64,000 nucleotides of DNA. Source: Actinomadura chibensis NBRC 106107 (GTDB taxonomy: Bacteria > Actinomycetota > Actinomycetes > Streptosporangiales > Streptosporangiaceae). A model generated the notes under the pieces. That model was not told where the DNA came from. It worked only from the letters and a program-made list of their open reading frames with translations, and made no database searches. Of the stretch, positions 50,921 through 58,210 are shown piece by piece. How positions within the stretch are numbered: position 1 is the stretch's first letter; each line of letters starts with the position of its first letter. The position numbers and the translations under genes were made by a program. The stretch spans positions 1 through 64,000 of the forward strand of contig NZ_BCQP01000016.1 of assembly GCF_001552135.1 (NCBI RefSeq), in the 5' to 3' direction.

Positions 50921-52117
50921 TCAACGCGAGGAGGCTGCGTTCCCAGCGGCGGGACGGCCCCCCGCACCTCCCGGGGAGCTCTTGCGCGGCATGGAGAGGA
51001 TGTGCCAGGCGAGCAGGTTCCGCTGGATCTGGGACGACCCGCCGTAGACGCTGATCGGACGGGAGCGGAAGTAGCCCGCGAGCACGTCGGGGGCGGCGCC
51101 GGTGACGGCGTCCGCGCCGACGAGGTCCAGCGCGAGGTGGTACAGCGACTGCTCGGCCCGCGACCACAGCAGCTTCCCGACCGACCCCTCGGGGCCGGGC
51201 TCGCGTCCGGACACGCGGAGCGAGAGCTGCTGCGCGACGTTCAGCCGCAGCGCCTCGCCGAGCACGTACGCGCGGGCCAGCTCCCTGCGGACCTCCGGCC
51301 GCGCGGTGAGGCCGCGGGCGGCGGCCTCCTCCTCGATGGCGCGCAGCGTCTTGCGGTAGTTGGAGATCATGCCGACGTCGGCGGGGCCGCGCTCGTAGGT
51401 GACGGTCGTCATCGCGATGTGCCAGCCCTGGCCGGGGCGTCCGAGCATCTGGTCGGCGGGGATCTCGACGTCGTCCCAGAAGACCTCGCTGGTCTCCGGC
51501 TCGCCGTCGGCGAGGACGATCGGCCGCGTCGTGATCCCCGGGCTCTTCATGTCGACGAGGAACGCCGAGATGCCCTTGTGCTTCGGGGCGTCCGGGTCGG
51601 TGCGGGCGAGCAGCAGGCACCAGTCGGAGTACTGGCCGCCGCTCGTCCACATCTTCTGCCCGTTGACGACGTAGTCGCCCGACGCGTTGCGCTCGGCGCG
51701 GGTCTGGAGGGCGGCGAGGTCGGAGCCCGCGCCCGGCTCGGAGAAGCCCTGGCACCACTGGATCTCGCCGCTCAGCAGCGTCGGCAGGAAGCGGCGCTTG
51801 TGCTCCTCGCTCCCGTACGTGTAGATCGCGCGGCCGAGGTAGTTGACCTGGCCCGGCACGGGCGGCCCGTCGGACGCGCCGACCTCCTCGTTCAGGATCG
51901 CGTCGTACACGGGGCTGAGGTCCTGGCCGCCGTACTCGCGCGGCCACGCCATCCCCATGTAGCCCGCGTCGTAGAGGCTGCGGTGCCAGCGGCGGCGGAT
52001 CGCGGCCTTCGCGTCGTGGTCGGCGGCGGCGTCGTAGTCGGCGGGCGCGTTCGCGGCGAGCCAGTCGCGCAGCCGGGCGCGGAACGCGGCCTCCTCGGGG
52101 GTGTCCCGGAAATCCAT
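50921..52117 (-). CDS. Acyl-CoA dehydrogenase, catalytic-type subunit of heteromeric pair 2
   Basis: 398 residues. FSEPGAGSDLAAL (125-137) and WTSGGQYSDWCLL form the FAD region; the C-terminal VYGGSSQIQRN has Gly at the MCAD-type catalytic Glu position. Glu242 in TYERGPAD is the likely base, the same position as Glu243 of the pair-1 enzyme. The partner gene lies 2 bp upstream. It should make the 2,3-enoyl-CoA of a bulky or branched acyl-CoA, as known for ChsE/FadE heterotetramers. It is followed by TetR gene 2. Confidence 0.9.
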   Translation of the reverse strand: MDFRDTPEEAAFRARLRDWLAANAPADYDAAADHDAKAAIRRRWHRSLYDAGYMGMAWPREYGGQDLSPVYDAILNEEVGASDGPPVPGQVNYLGRAIYTYGSEEHKRRFLPTLLSGEIQWCQGFSEPGAGSDLAALQTRAERNASGDYVVNGQKMWTSGGQYSDWCLLLARTDPDAPKHKGISAFLVDMKSPGITTRPIVLADGEPETSEVFWDDVEIPADQMLGRPGQGWHIAMTTVTYERGPADVGMISNYRKTLRAIEEEAAARGLTARPEVRRELARAYVLGEALRLNVAQQLSLRVSGREPGPEGSVGKLLWSRAEQSLYHLALDLVGADAVTGAAPDVLAGYFRSRPISVYGGSSQIQRNLLAWHILSMPRKSSPGGAGGRPAAGNAASSR

Positions 52118-52119
52118 GA

Positions 52120-53181
52120 TCAACCCTCTTCCGGCCCGGGGCCCTCGCCCAGGCGCAGATCGGCGACGCGGAGCAGGCTGTGCCCGGCGTCGCCGAGCAC
52201 CTGGCGGTCGAGCAGGACGCGGCGCGCGTACAGGTGGGCGACGTGCTCCCAGGTGTGCCCGATGCCGCCGTACACCTGCATGACCGTCTCGGCCACGTCG
52301 AGCGCGGCGGACGCGGTGTAGGCCTTCGCGGTGTGCGCGGCGAGCAGCGCGTCGGCGGGCTCGGCCGCGTCGGCGGCCCAGGCGGCGTAGCTCACGCAGG
52401 CGGACGCGGCCTCGCAGTGGACGAGCGCGTCCGCGCACATGTGCTGGATCGCCTGGAACGACCCGATCTGCTGGCCGTAGGCGACGCGCTCCTTGGAGTA
52501 GGCGACGACGCCGTCGAGCGCCGCGCGCATCGCGCCGACCGCGTCGGCGGCGACGGCGGTGAGCGCGAGCGCCCGCCACCGGTCGAGGTCGGCGGGGGCG
52601 AGCGGGCGTCCGATCTCCTCGGCGCCGGCCGGGGCCGGGCCGGTGAAGCGGGCCAGCTCGCGGGTGAGGTCGGCGCCCGGACGGGGCTTCGCGGCCCCGT
52701 CCAGCGGGACGCGCACGAGCCGCCGCCCGTCCGCCAGCGCGAGGCCGTGGGCGGCGCCCCAGGAGTCGAACGCGACCGCCCCGCCGAGGTCGTCGGCGGC
52801 GGCGACGCCGGACAGGTCGCGGGTGAGCAGGACGGCGTGCCGCTCGGCCCCGTCCGCGGCGCGCTGGAGCAGATCGGCGGGCGCCCCGGCGAGCGCGAGC
52901 AGCTCGGTGGCGAGCACCGCCGAGCCGAGGTAGGGCAGCGGGGCGAGCGCGCCGCCGAGCGCCTCGGCGACGATCATCACCTCCACCCCGGAGCCGGTCG
53001 GCGCGCCGGACCCGTCGCGCACCCGGAGGCCGAGCACGCCCGCCTCCGCGAGCGCGGCCCAGCCCTTTCCCCGATCGCTCTCCGCGATGTCCCGCGGATT
53101 GCCCGCGCCCACCGAACCGGCCAGCGAACCCATCATTTCCCGAAGCATCTGCTGTTCATCGTTCAGCAGCGCAAGAACCAT
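52120..53181 (-). CDS. Acyl-CoA dehydrogenase, partner-type subunit of heteromeric pair 2
   Basis: 353 residues. N-terminal DEQQMLREMMGSLAG, middle LTAVAADAVGAMRAALDGVVAYSKERVAYGQQIGSFQAIQH (read as YSKERVAYGQQIGSFQ, the typical ACAD helix) and C-terminal QVYGGIGHTWEHVAHLYARR. The E-P-x-x-G-S-D loop is absent, so FAD is probably shared with the other subunit. Gap of 2 bp to the catalytic-type gene. First gene leftward of operator E. Confidence 0.87.
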   Translation of the reverse strand: MVLALLNDEQQMLREMMGSLAGSVGAGNPRDIAESDRGKGWAALAEAGVLGLRVRDGSGAPTGSGVEVMIVAEALGGALAPLPYLGSAVLATELLALAGAPADLLQRAADGAERHAVLLTRDLSGVAAADDLGGAVAFDSWGAAHGLALADGRRLVRVPLDGAAKPRPGADLTRELARFTGPAPAGAEEIGRPLAPADLDRWRALALTAVAADAVGAMRAALDGVVAYSKERVAYGQQIGSFQAIQHMCADALVHCEAASACVSYAAWAADAAEPADALLAAHTAKAYTASAALDVAETVMQVYGGIGHTWEHVAHLYARRVLLDRQVLGDAGHSLLRVADLRLGEGPGPEEG

Positions 53182-53257
53182 TATCGGCTCCCTGTGAGCA
53201 AGCGAGAATCGCGGCGCAGCCCCGGCCGTCGAATTACTCCGCCCAAACGCGGTAGGA

Positions 53258-53275
53258 CTACCAGACGACCGGTAG
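53258..53275. promoter_or_regulatory. Operator-like palindrome E (class 2) between dehydrogenase pair 2 and the Liv-type operon
   Basis: CTACCAGACGACCGGTAG, 77 bp before the leftward dehydrogenase start. A degenerate further copy may lie at 53437-53455, ending in CTGGTAGA just before the ribosome-binding site of the rightward binding-protein gene. Confidence 0.72.
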
Positions 53276-53389
53276 GCAACTGAACCTTGTTCAGGGATAC
53301 CTCGCGGGCCTCCGCCCTGTCAACCCTCGGCCTCTGAGCTGCCCTGTTAGGAACGATCAGAGCCATGTGAACTCGTGCCCGCCGGACCG

Positions 53390-53418
53390 TTGACGCCCGG
53401 CAGGCCGGATGTTACACA
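53390..53418 (+). promoter_or_regulatory. Possible promoter of the Liv-type operon
   Basis: TTGACG (53390-53395) and TACACA (53413-53418) are separated by 17 bp and would give a leader of about 40 nt before ATG 53468. The -10 fit is poor. A second TTGACA lies at 53438-53443 without a matching -10. Confidence 0.35.
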
Positions 53419-53467
53419 AGACTGAACCACATTCACTTGACAGAATCCTGGTAGAGCGGAGGACGTC

Positions 53468-54700
53468 ATGCTTGCTCTGAAACGGGGCAGGAGAATTCTC
53501 GGCACAATGGCGCTGGGAACAATTGTCGGCACCGTTGCGGCATGTGGAGGCGGCTCCGGGGATTCTGCGGGCAGCGGTCCCTACGTCTTCTACGTGTCGA
53601 TCGACACCTCGGGCCCGACCGCCGTCCTCGGCGGCGGCCTGCTGGCCGGCGCGCGCACGGCGATCAAGGACATCAACGCCAAGGGCGGCGTCGACGGCCG
53701 CCAGATCAAACTGGAGGTCTCCAACGACCAGAACAACCCGACGAAGGCCGTCAGCGAGCTGCAGCGGCGGCTCGCCAAGGGCAAGCCGGACCTCGTCTAC
53801 CCCGGCGGGTCCAGCGCGGTGTCGATGTCGATGCTGCCGATCCTCACCCGCGACAAGGTGCTCTCGGTCGGCGCCACGAGCAGCATCCAGCTCAACGACC
53901 CGAAGAAGTTCCCCTACCACTTCGGCGTCACCCCGCCGAGCGCGGCGTACGTGCCCACCTTCGTCCAGCTCGCGAAGGAGAAGGGCTACAAGAAGGTCGC
54001 GATGATCTACTCCGACGACGCGACCGGGCAGAGCTCGTTCAAGCAGTACGAGGGGCCGGTCAAACAGGCCGGGATCGAGCTGGTCAGCGCCAGCTACGAC
54101 ACCACCGCGCTCGACATGACGCCGCAGCTCCAGCAGTTGCGCGCGCAGAAGCCGGACGCGCTGATCGTCAACGGCTACGGCACCGCCGTGCTGTACGTGC
54201 TGCGCGGCCGGGCGCAGATCGGCTGGACGCTGCCGTCCTACGGCGACCAGCTCGCCAGCCCGTCCCCGATCGCGGGCAAGGTGACGGCGGCGCAGATCAA
54301 GAACTACCAGGTCATCATGCAGACGTCCTCGCTCGTCGGGGACCACCAGCACCCCGGGCTCGCCCCCGTCATCAAGGAGTTCCAGTCCTCGGACGGCGCG
54401 AAGTTCCTGACCCAGACGGGCGTCGCGGTGTTCACCACGACCTACGACCTGCTCCAGTTCGTCGCCTACGAGGCCGGGCAGGAGAAGACCGCCGACGGGC
54501 AGAAGCTCGCGAAGGCGTTCGAGAGGTTCAAGACGCCCGCGAACCCGCCGTGGGTCGGCAAGGGGCCGAACGGCGAGGTGACGAAGTACGAGTACACGCC
54601 GTCCAACCACTTCCCGATGACGAGCGCGACGTCGTTCAAGTACGTCCAGCCCGGCACGTACGACGCCAACGGGTTCTACGTGCCCGGCAAGGGCTACTGA
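53468..54700 (+). CDS. Branched-chain-amino-acid-type (LivK-like) substrate-binding lipoprotein
   Basis: 410 residues, GGAGG before ATG 53468. Signal peptide with lipobox VAAC (Cys26) followed by a GGGSGDSAGSG linker. Peripla_BP_6 fold: GGLLAGARTAIKDINAKGGVDGR (read as GARTAIKDINAKGG), NDQNNPTKAVSELQRRL and VGATSSIQLNDP. Many such proteins in catabolic clusters bind aromatic or other organic acids rather than amino acids, which fits here. It supplies the Liv-type permease encoded directly downstream (12 bp). Confidence 0.92.
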   Translation: MLALKRGRRILGTMALGTIVGTVAACGGGSGDSAGSGPYVFYVSIDTSGPTAVLGGGLLAGARTAIKDINAKGGVDGRQIKLEVSNDQNNPTKAVSELQRRLAKGKPDLVYPGGSSAVSMSMLPILTRDKVLSVGATSSIQLNDPKKFPYHFGVTPPSAAYVPTFVQLAKEKGYKKVAMIYSDDATGQSSFKQYEGPVKQAGIELVSASYDTTALDMTPQLQQLRAQKPDALIVNGYGTAVLYVLRGRAQIGWTLPSYGDQLASPSPIAGKVTAAQIKNYQVIMQTSSLVGDHQHPGLAPVIKEFQSSDGAKFLTQTGVAVFTTTYDLLQFVAYEAGQEKTADGQKLAKAFERFKTPANPPWVGKGPNGEVTKYEYTPSNHFPMTSATSFKYVQPGTYDANGFYVPGKGY

Positions 54701-54712
54701 GGCGGCGGCCCG

Positions 54713-55579
54713 ATGACGACCATCTGGGCGGGCCTCGCCACCGGGGCCCTCTACAGCCTCGTGGCGATCGGCTACAACGTCGTGCTGCTGGCCTCGGGCG
54801 TGGTGAACTTCGCGAACGCCTACCTGATCATGATCGGAACGTTCCTCGCCTACGTCTGCCTGGTCGACTGGGGGCTGCCCGTCGCGGCGGCGATCCCGCT
54901 GACCGGCCTCGCCGTCGCGGTCATCGCGGTTGTCGAGGAGCGGATCGCGATCCGGCCGCTGCTGAACCGGCACGGCGGGCACGCCGCGCTGATCACCACG
55001 GTCGGGGTCGGCACGCTGCTCGGCGGGATCGCGGCGAAGGTCTGGGGGACGGAGCCGGTCAAGGTCCCGTCCCCGTTCTCGGCGGAGCCGCTGACGCTGC
55101 TCGGCGGCACGATCCAGCGCAACGACCTGGTGCTGATCCTGCTCGTCCTCGCGCTCGGCGTCGGCCTGCACCTCTGGTCGCGCCGGACGCTGCTCGGCCT
55201 CGCCTCGCTCGCCACCGCCGAGAACCGGCAGGCGGCGCAGGCCCGGGGGCTGAACGTCCGGGCGCTCGGCCTCGGCGCGTTCGCGCTGGCCGGGCTGATC
55301 GCCGGGCTGTTCGCGGTGTTCGTCGCCGGGCGCACCTACGCGCACTTCCACCTCGGCGAGACGCTCGCGCTGTTCGGGTTCGTCGCGATCGCGATCGGCG
55401 GGTCCGGCAGCCAGCTCGGCGGGCTGATCGGCGGGTTCACGATCGGGCTGCTGTACGCGGTCACCGCCCGCTACGTGGGCGACTCCTATCCGCAGATCGT
55501 GGTGTTCGCGGTCTTCCTGCTCATCCTGCTGACCAGGCCCCGGGGCCTGTTCGGCGGGGCGGCGGAACGGCAGGTGTGA
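54713..55579 (+). CDS. Branched-chain-amino-acid-type ABC permease (LivH-like)
   Basis: 288 residues, about eight membrane helices. LivH landmarks: GLATGALYSLVAIGYNVVLLASGVVNFANA at the N-terminus (read as ALYSLVAIGYNVVLLASG) and GSGSQLGGLIGGFTIGL in the C-terminal part. It forms the pore with the permease half of the next protein. It is followed after one base by the fusion gene. Confidence 0.92.
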   Translation: MTTIWAGLATGALYSLVAIGYNVVLLASGVVNFANAYLIMIGTFLAYVCLVDWGLPVAAAIPLTGLAVAVIAVVEERIAIRPLLNRHGGHAALITTVGVGTLLGGIAAKVWGTEPVKVPSPFSAEPLTLLGGTIQRNDLVLILLVLALGVGLHLWSRRTLLGLASLATAENRQAAQARGLNVRALGLGAFALAGLIAGLFAVFVAGRTYAHFHLGETLALFGFVAIAIGGSGSQLGGLIGGFTIGLLYAVTARYVGDSYPQIVVFAVFLLILLTRPRGLFGGAAERQV

Positions 55580-55580
55580 G

Positions 55581-57458
55581 ATGACGACGCTGTCCGCGTC
55601 CCGCGAGAACCCTCCCGGCGGGAACCCCCGCGGCGGGAGCACGGCCGTGCCCGCGCTGCTGCGCGGCGGCAGGCCGCTCGCCGGAGCGCTGCTGACCGTG
55701 CTCGTGCTGGTCGCGCCGCTGCTCGGCCTGAACGACTACTGGGCCCGCACCGTGCTGCTGGTGGCGATCCTGGCGCTGCAGGTCAGCGGGCTCAACATCG
55801 TCCTCGGCTACGCGGGCGAGCTGGCCGTCGGCCAGGTCTTCCTGTACGCCGTCGGCGCCTACGTCACCGGCTACCTCGGGGTGTCGCACGGGATCACCGA
55901 CGCCGGGGTCGTCGTCGCCTGCGCGATCGCCTGCGCCGTCGTGGTCGGGCTGATCACCGGCGTCCCCGGGCTGCGGCTCGGCGGCTGGTCGCTGGCGATG
56001 CTGACGTTCTTCCTCGTCCTGATCATCCCGAACCTCGTGAAGGTGCTGGAGTCGTTCACCGGCGGCGCGAACGGGCTCGCGCCGCCCGTCCCGACCCTGT
56101 TCGGGACGCCGCTCGGCCGCGACGCCCTCTACATGCTGATCGTCGCGGTGACGGCGGTGTGGTTCCTCGTCGCGCGGAACCTGATCCTGTCGCGGCACGG
56201 CAACGCGTTCCTCGTCCTCAAGCAGAGCCCGGTGCTCGCCGGGTCGCTCGGCATCTCGGTGTTCCGGCTGAAGCTGCTCGTGTACGTGACCGGCGCGATC
56301 CCGGCCTGCCTCGCGGGCGTGATGTTCGCCTGGCTGGACGGCTTCATCGCGCCGGAGACGTTCACGTTCACGATGGCGCTGAGCATCCTCGCGGCGTCCA
56401 TCGTCGGCGGGTCCACGTCGATCTACGGGGCGCTCGCCGGGGCGGCGATCGTCCAGCTCGGGCAGCAGTCGTTCAGCTCGTTCCAGGACTGGCAGCTGCT
56501 CATCTACGGCGCGTTCCTGCTGGTCGCCGGGATCCTGCTGGCCGACGGCCTGACCGGGCTCGTCCGCGGCCGGGTCCGGCGGATCGTCCGGCGGTTCGGC
56601 CCGGTCGCCGCCGCCGCGGCCCCCGCCGCCCCGGCGGACGCCGGGCCCGCCGACCTCGGCGCGCTGCCCGGCGCGCGGCTGCGGACGAAGGCCCTGTGCA
56701 AGTCGTTCGGCGGCAACCAGGCGCTCCGCGAGGTGACCGTCGACGCCGAGCCGGGCCAGGTCACCGCGCTGATCGGGCCGAACGCGTCCGGGAAGACGAC
56801 GCTGCTCAACCTCGTCTGCGGCTTCTACCGGCCGACGTCGGGGACGGTCGAGCTCGGCGGCCGCGAGCTCGGCGGGCAGCGGCCGTACCGGATCGCCCGC
56901 GCCGGGATCGCGCGGACGTTCCAGACCCCGCTGATCCCGAGCGGCATGACGACGAAGGCGTTCGTCGCGACCGGCCGCTACGTCTCGCACCGGGTCCGGG
57001 TGCCGGCGGCGGTGCTGCGGCTGCCCGGGTTCCGCCGCGGGTTCGCCGTCGACGACGCCGAGGCCGTCCGGCTGCTCGGGCTGCTCGGCATCGCGGACGT
57101 CGCCGACCAGGAGGTCGACTCGCTCCCGCTCGGCACGCGGCGGCTCGTGGAGGTCGCGCGGGCGCTCGCGGCGCGCCCGGCGGTGTTCCTGTTCGACGAG
57201 GTCGGCTCCGGGCTGGACGAGGGCGACCTCGCCGGGCTGGAACGCGCCATCCGGATGATCCGCGACGCGGGCGGCACGGTCGTCCTCGTCGAGCACAACT
57301 TCCCGCTGGTGCTCGGGCTCGCGGACCGGATCCACGTGCTCAGCCAGGGCGGGCTGCTCGTGTCCGGCACCCCGGCCGAGATCCAGGCCGACCCGCGCGT
57401 GCTCGCCGAGTACACCGGCTCGAAGGCGGCCGGGAAGACCACCGGAGGTGAGGGCTGA
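55581..57458 (+). CDS. LivM-LivG fusion: Liv-type permease joined to its ATP-binding protein
   Basis: 625 residues. Residues about 30-330 are the LivM permease (LVAILALQVSGLNIVLGYAGELAVGQ and the late MALSILAASIVGGSTSIYGALAGA, read in parts). An Ala/Pro linker (about 345-365) leads to a LivG ATPase with Walker A GPNASGKTT, a degenerate signature LPLGTRR in place of LSxGxxR and Walker B VFLFDEVGSGLD. The H-loop is LVEHNFPLV. Such fusions are known but less common than separate genes; it forces 1:1 permease:ATPase assembly. It overlaps LivF by one base. Confidence 0.92.
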   Translation: MTTLSASRENPPGGNPRGGSTAVPALLRGGRPLAGALLTVLVLVAPLLGLNDYWARTVLLVAILALQVSGLNIVLGYAGELAVGQVFLYAVGAYVTGYLGVSHGITDAGVVVACAIACAVVVGLITGVPGLRLGGWSLAMLTFFLVLIIPNLVKVLESFTGGANGLAPPVPTLFGTPLGRDALYMLIVAVTAVWFLVARNLILSRHGNAFLVLKQSPVLAGSLGISVFRLKLLVYVTGAIPACLAGVMFAWLDGFIAPETFTFTMALSILAASIVGGSTSIYGALAGAAIVQLGQQSFSSFQDWQLLIYGAFLLVAGILLADGLTGLVRGRVRRIVRRFGPVAAAAAPAAPADAGPADLGALPGARLRTKALCKSFGGNQALREVTVDAEPGQVTALIGPNASGKTTLLNLVCGFYRPTSGTVELGGRELGGQRPYRIARAGIARTFQTPLIPSGMTTKAFVATGRYVSHRVRVPAAVLRLPGFRRGFAVDDAEAVRLLGLLGIADVADQEVDSLPLGTRRLVEVARALAARPAVFLFDEVGSGLDEGDLAGLERAIRMIRDAGGTVVLVEHNFPLVLGLADRIHVLSQGGLLVSGTPAEIQADPRVLAEYTGSKAAGKTTGGEG

Positions 57459-58210
57459 TGCTCCAGGTCAGCGGGCTCAGCGGCGGCTACGGCGACATCC
57501 GCGTGCTCTGGGACGTGGACCTGCGCGTCCGGCCCGGACGGGTCACCGCCGTGCTCGGCCGCAACGGCGCGGGCAAGACGTCCCTGCTGAACGCGGTCGC
57601 CGGGTTCCCGCCCGGGGTGACCGCCGGGACGATCACCTTCGACGGCCGCGACGTCACCGGGATGGCGCCGCACCGCCGTGTCCGCGCCGGACTCGGGTAC
57701 GTCCAGGAGGGAAAGCAGGTCTTCAGGCAGCGCACGGTCGAGGACAACCTGCTGCTCGGCGGCTTCACGCTCGCCCGCACCGGGCTCGGACGCTGGACGG
57801 GCGGGCGCAAGCGGAGCCCGGCGCGGCGGGAGGCCCTCGACCGGCAGTACGAGCGCTTCCCGATGCTGGCCGAGCGGCGGCACACGGTGGCGGGCAGCCT
57901 GTCCGGCGGGCAGCAGCAGATGCTCGCGATCGCGCAGGCGCTGATGCCGGGCCCCCGGCTGCTGATGCTGGACGAGCCGTCCGCCGGCCTCGCCCCGGTG
58001 ATCGCCGCCGAGGTCTTCGAGATGATCACCGCGCTGCGCGCGGACGGCCTGTCGATCCTGCTGGTCGAGCAGGTCGTGGAGTACGCGATGCGGGTCGCCG
58101 ACGACGTCGCGGTGGTGGACAACGGGCGGATCGCGGCGGCGGGCGACGCGCGGTCCTTCGACGACACCGCCGTGATCAACGAGATCTACCTGGGGGTGGG
58201 GAGCCGATGA
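57458..58210 (+). CDS. Branched-chain-amino-acid-type ABC ATP-binding protein (LivF-like)
   Basis: 250 residues. Walker A is GRNGAGKTS, the LivF-type VQEGKQVFRQRTVEDNL is the Q-loop region (YVQEGKQVF), the signature is LSGGQQQM and Walker B is LLMLDEPSAGL. It powers the transporter together with the ATPase half of the fusion protein. An ATGA overlap with the acyl-CoA synthetase gene (58207-58210) ties uptake to activation. Confidence 0.93.
   Translation: MLQVSGLSGGYGDIRVLWDVDLRVRPGRVTAVLGRNGAGKTSLLNAVAGFPPGVTAGTITFDGRDVTGMAPHRRVRAGLGYVQEGKQVFRQRTVEDNLLLGGFTLARTGLGRWTGGRKRSPARREALDRQYERFPMLAERRHTVAGSLSGGQQQMLAIAQALMPGPRLLMLDEPSAGLAPVIAAEVFEMITALRADGLSILLVEQVVEYAMRVADDVAVVDNGRIAAAGDARSFDDTAVINEIYLGVGSR

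Noticed and set aside
53437..53455. Degenerate class-2 operator directly before the Liv-type binding-protein gene
   Set aside because: It matches the consensus in about 12 of 19 positions, only the right half being good; not strong enough to count as a site.
53357..57335. Long leftward frames opposite the Liv-type operon
   Set aside because: Shadows of the transporter genes, with low-complexity Arg/Gly/Asp/Glu composition and no start signals.
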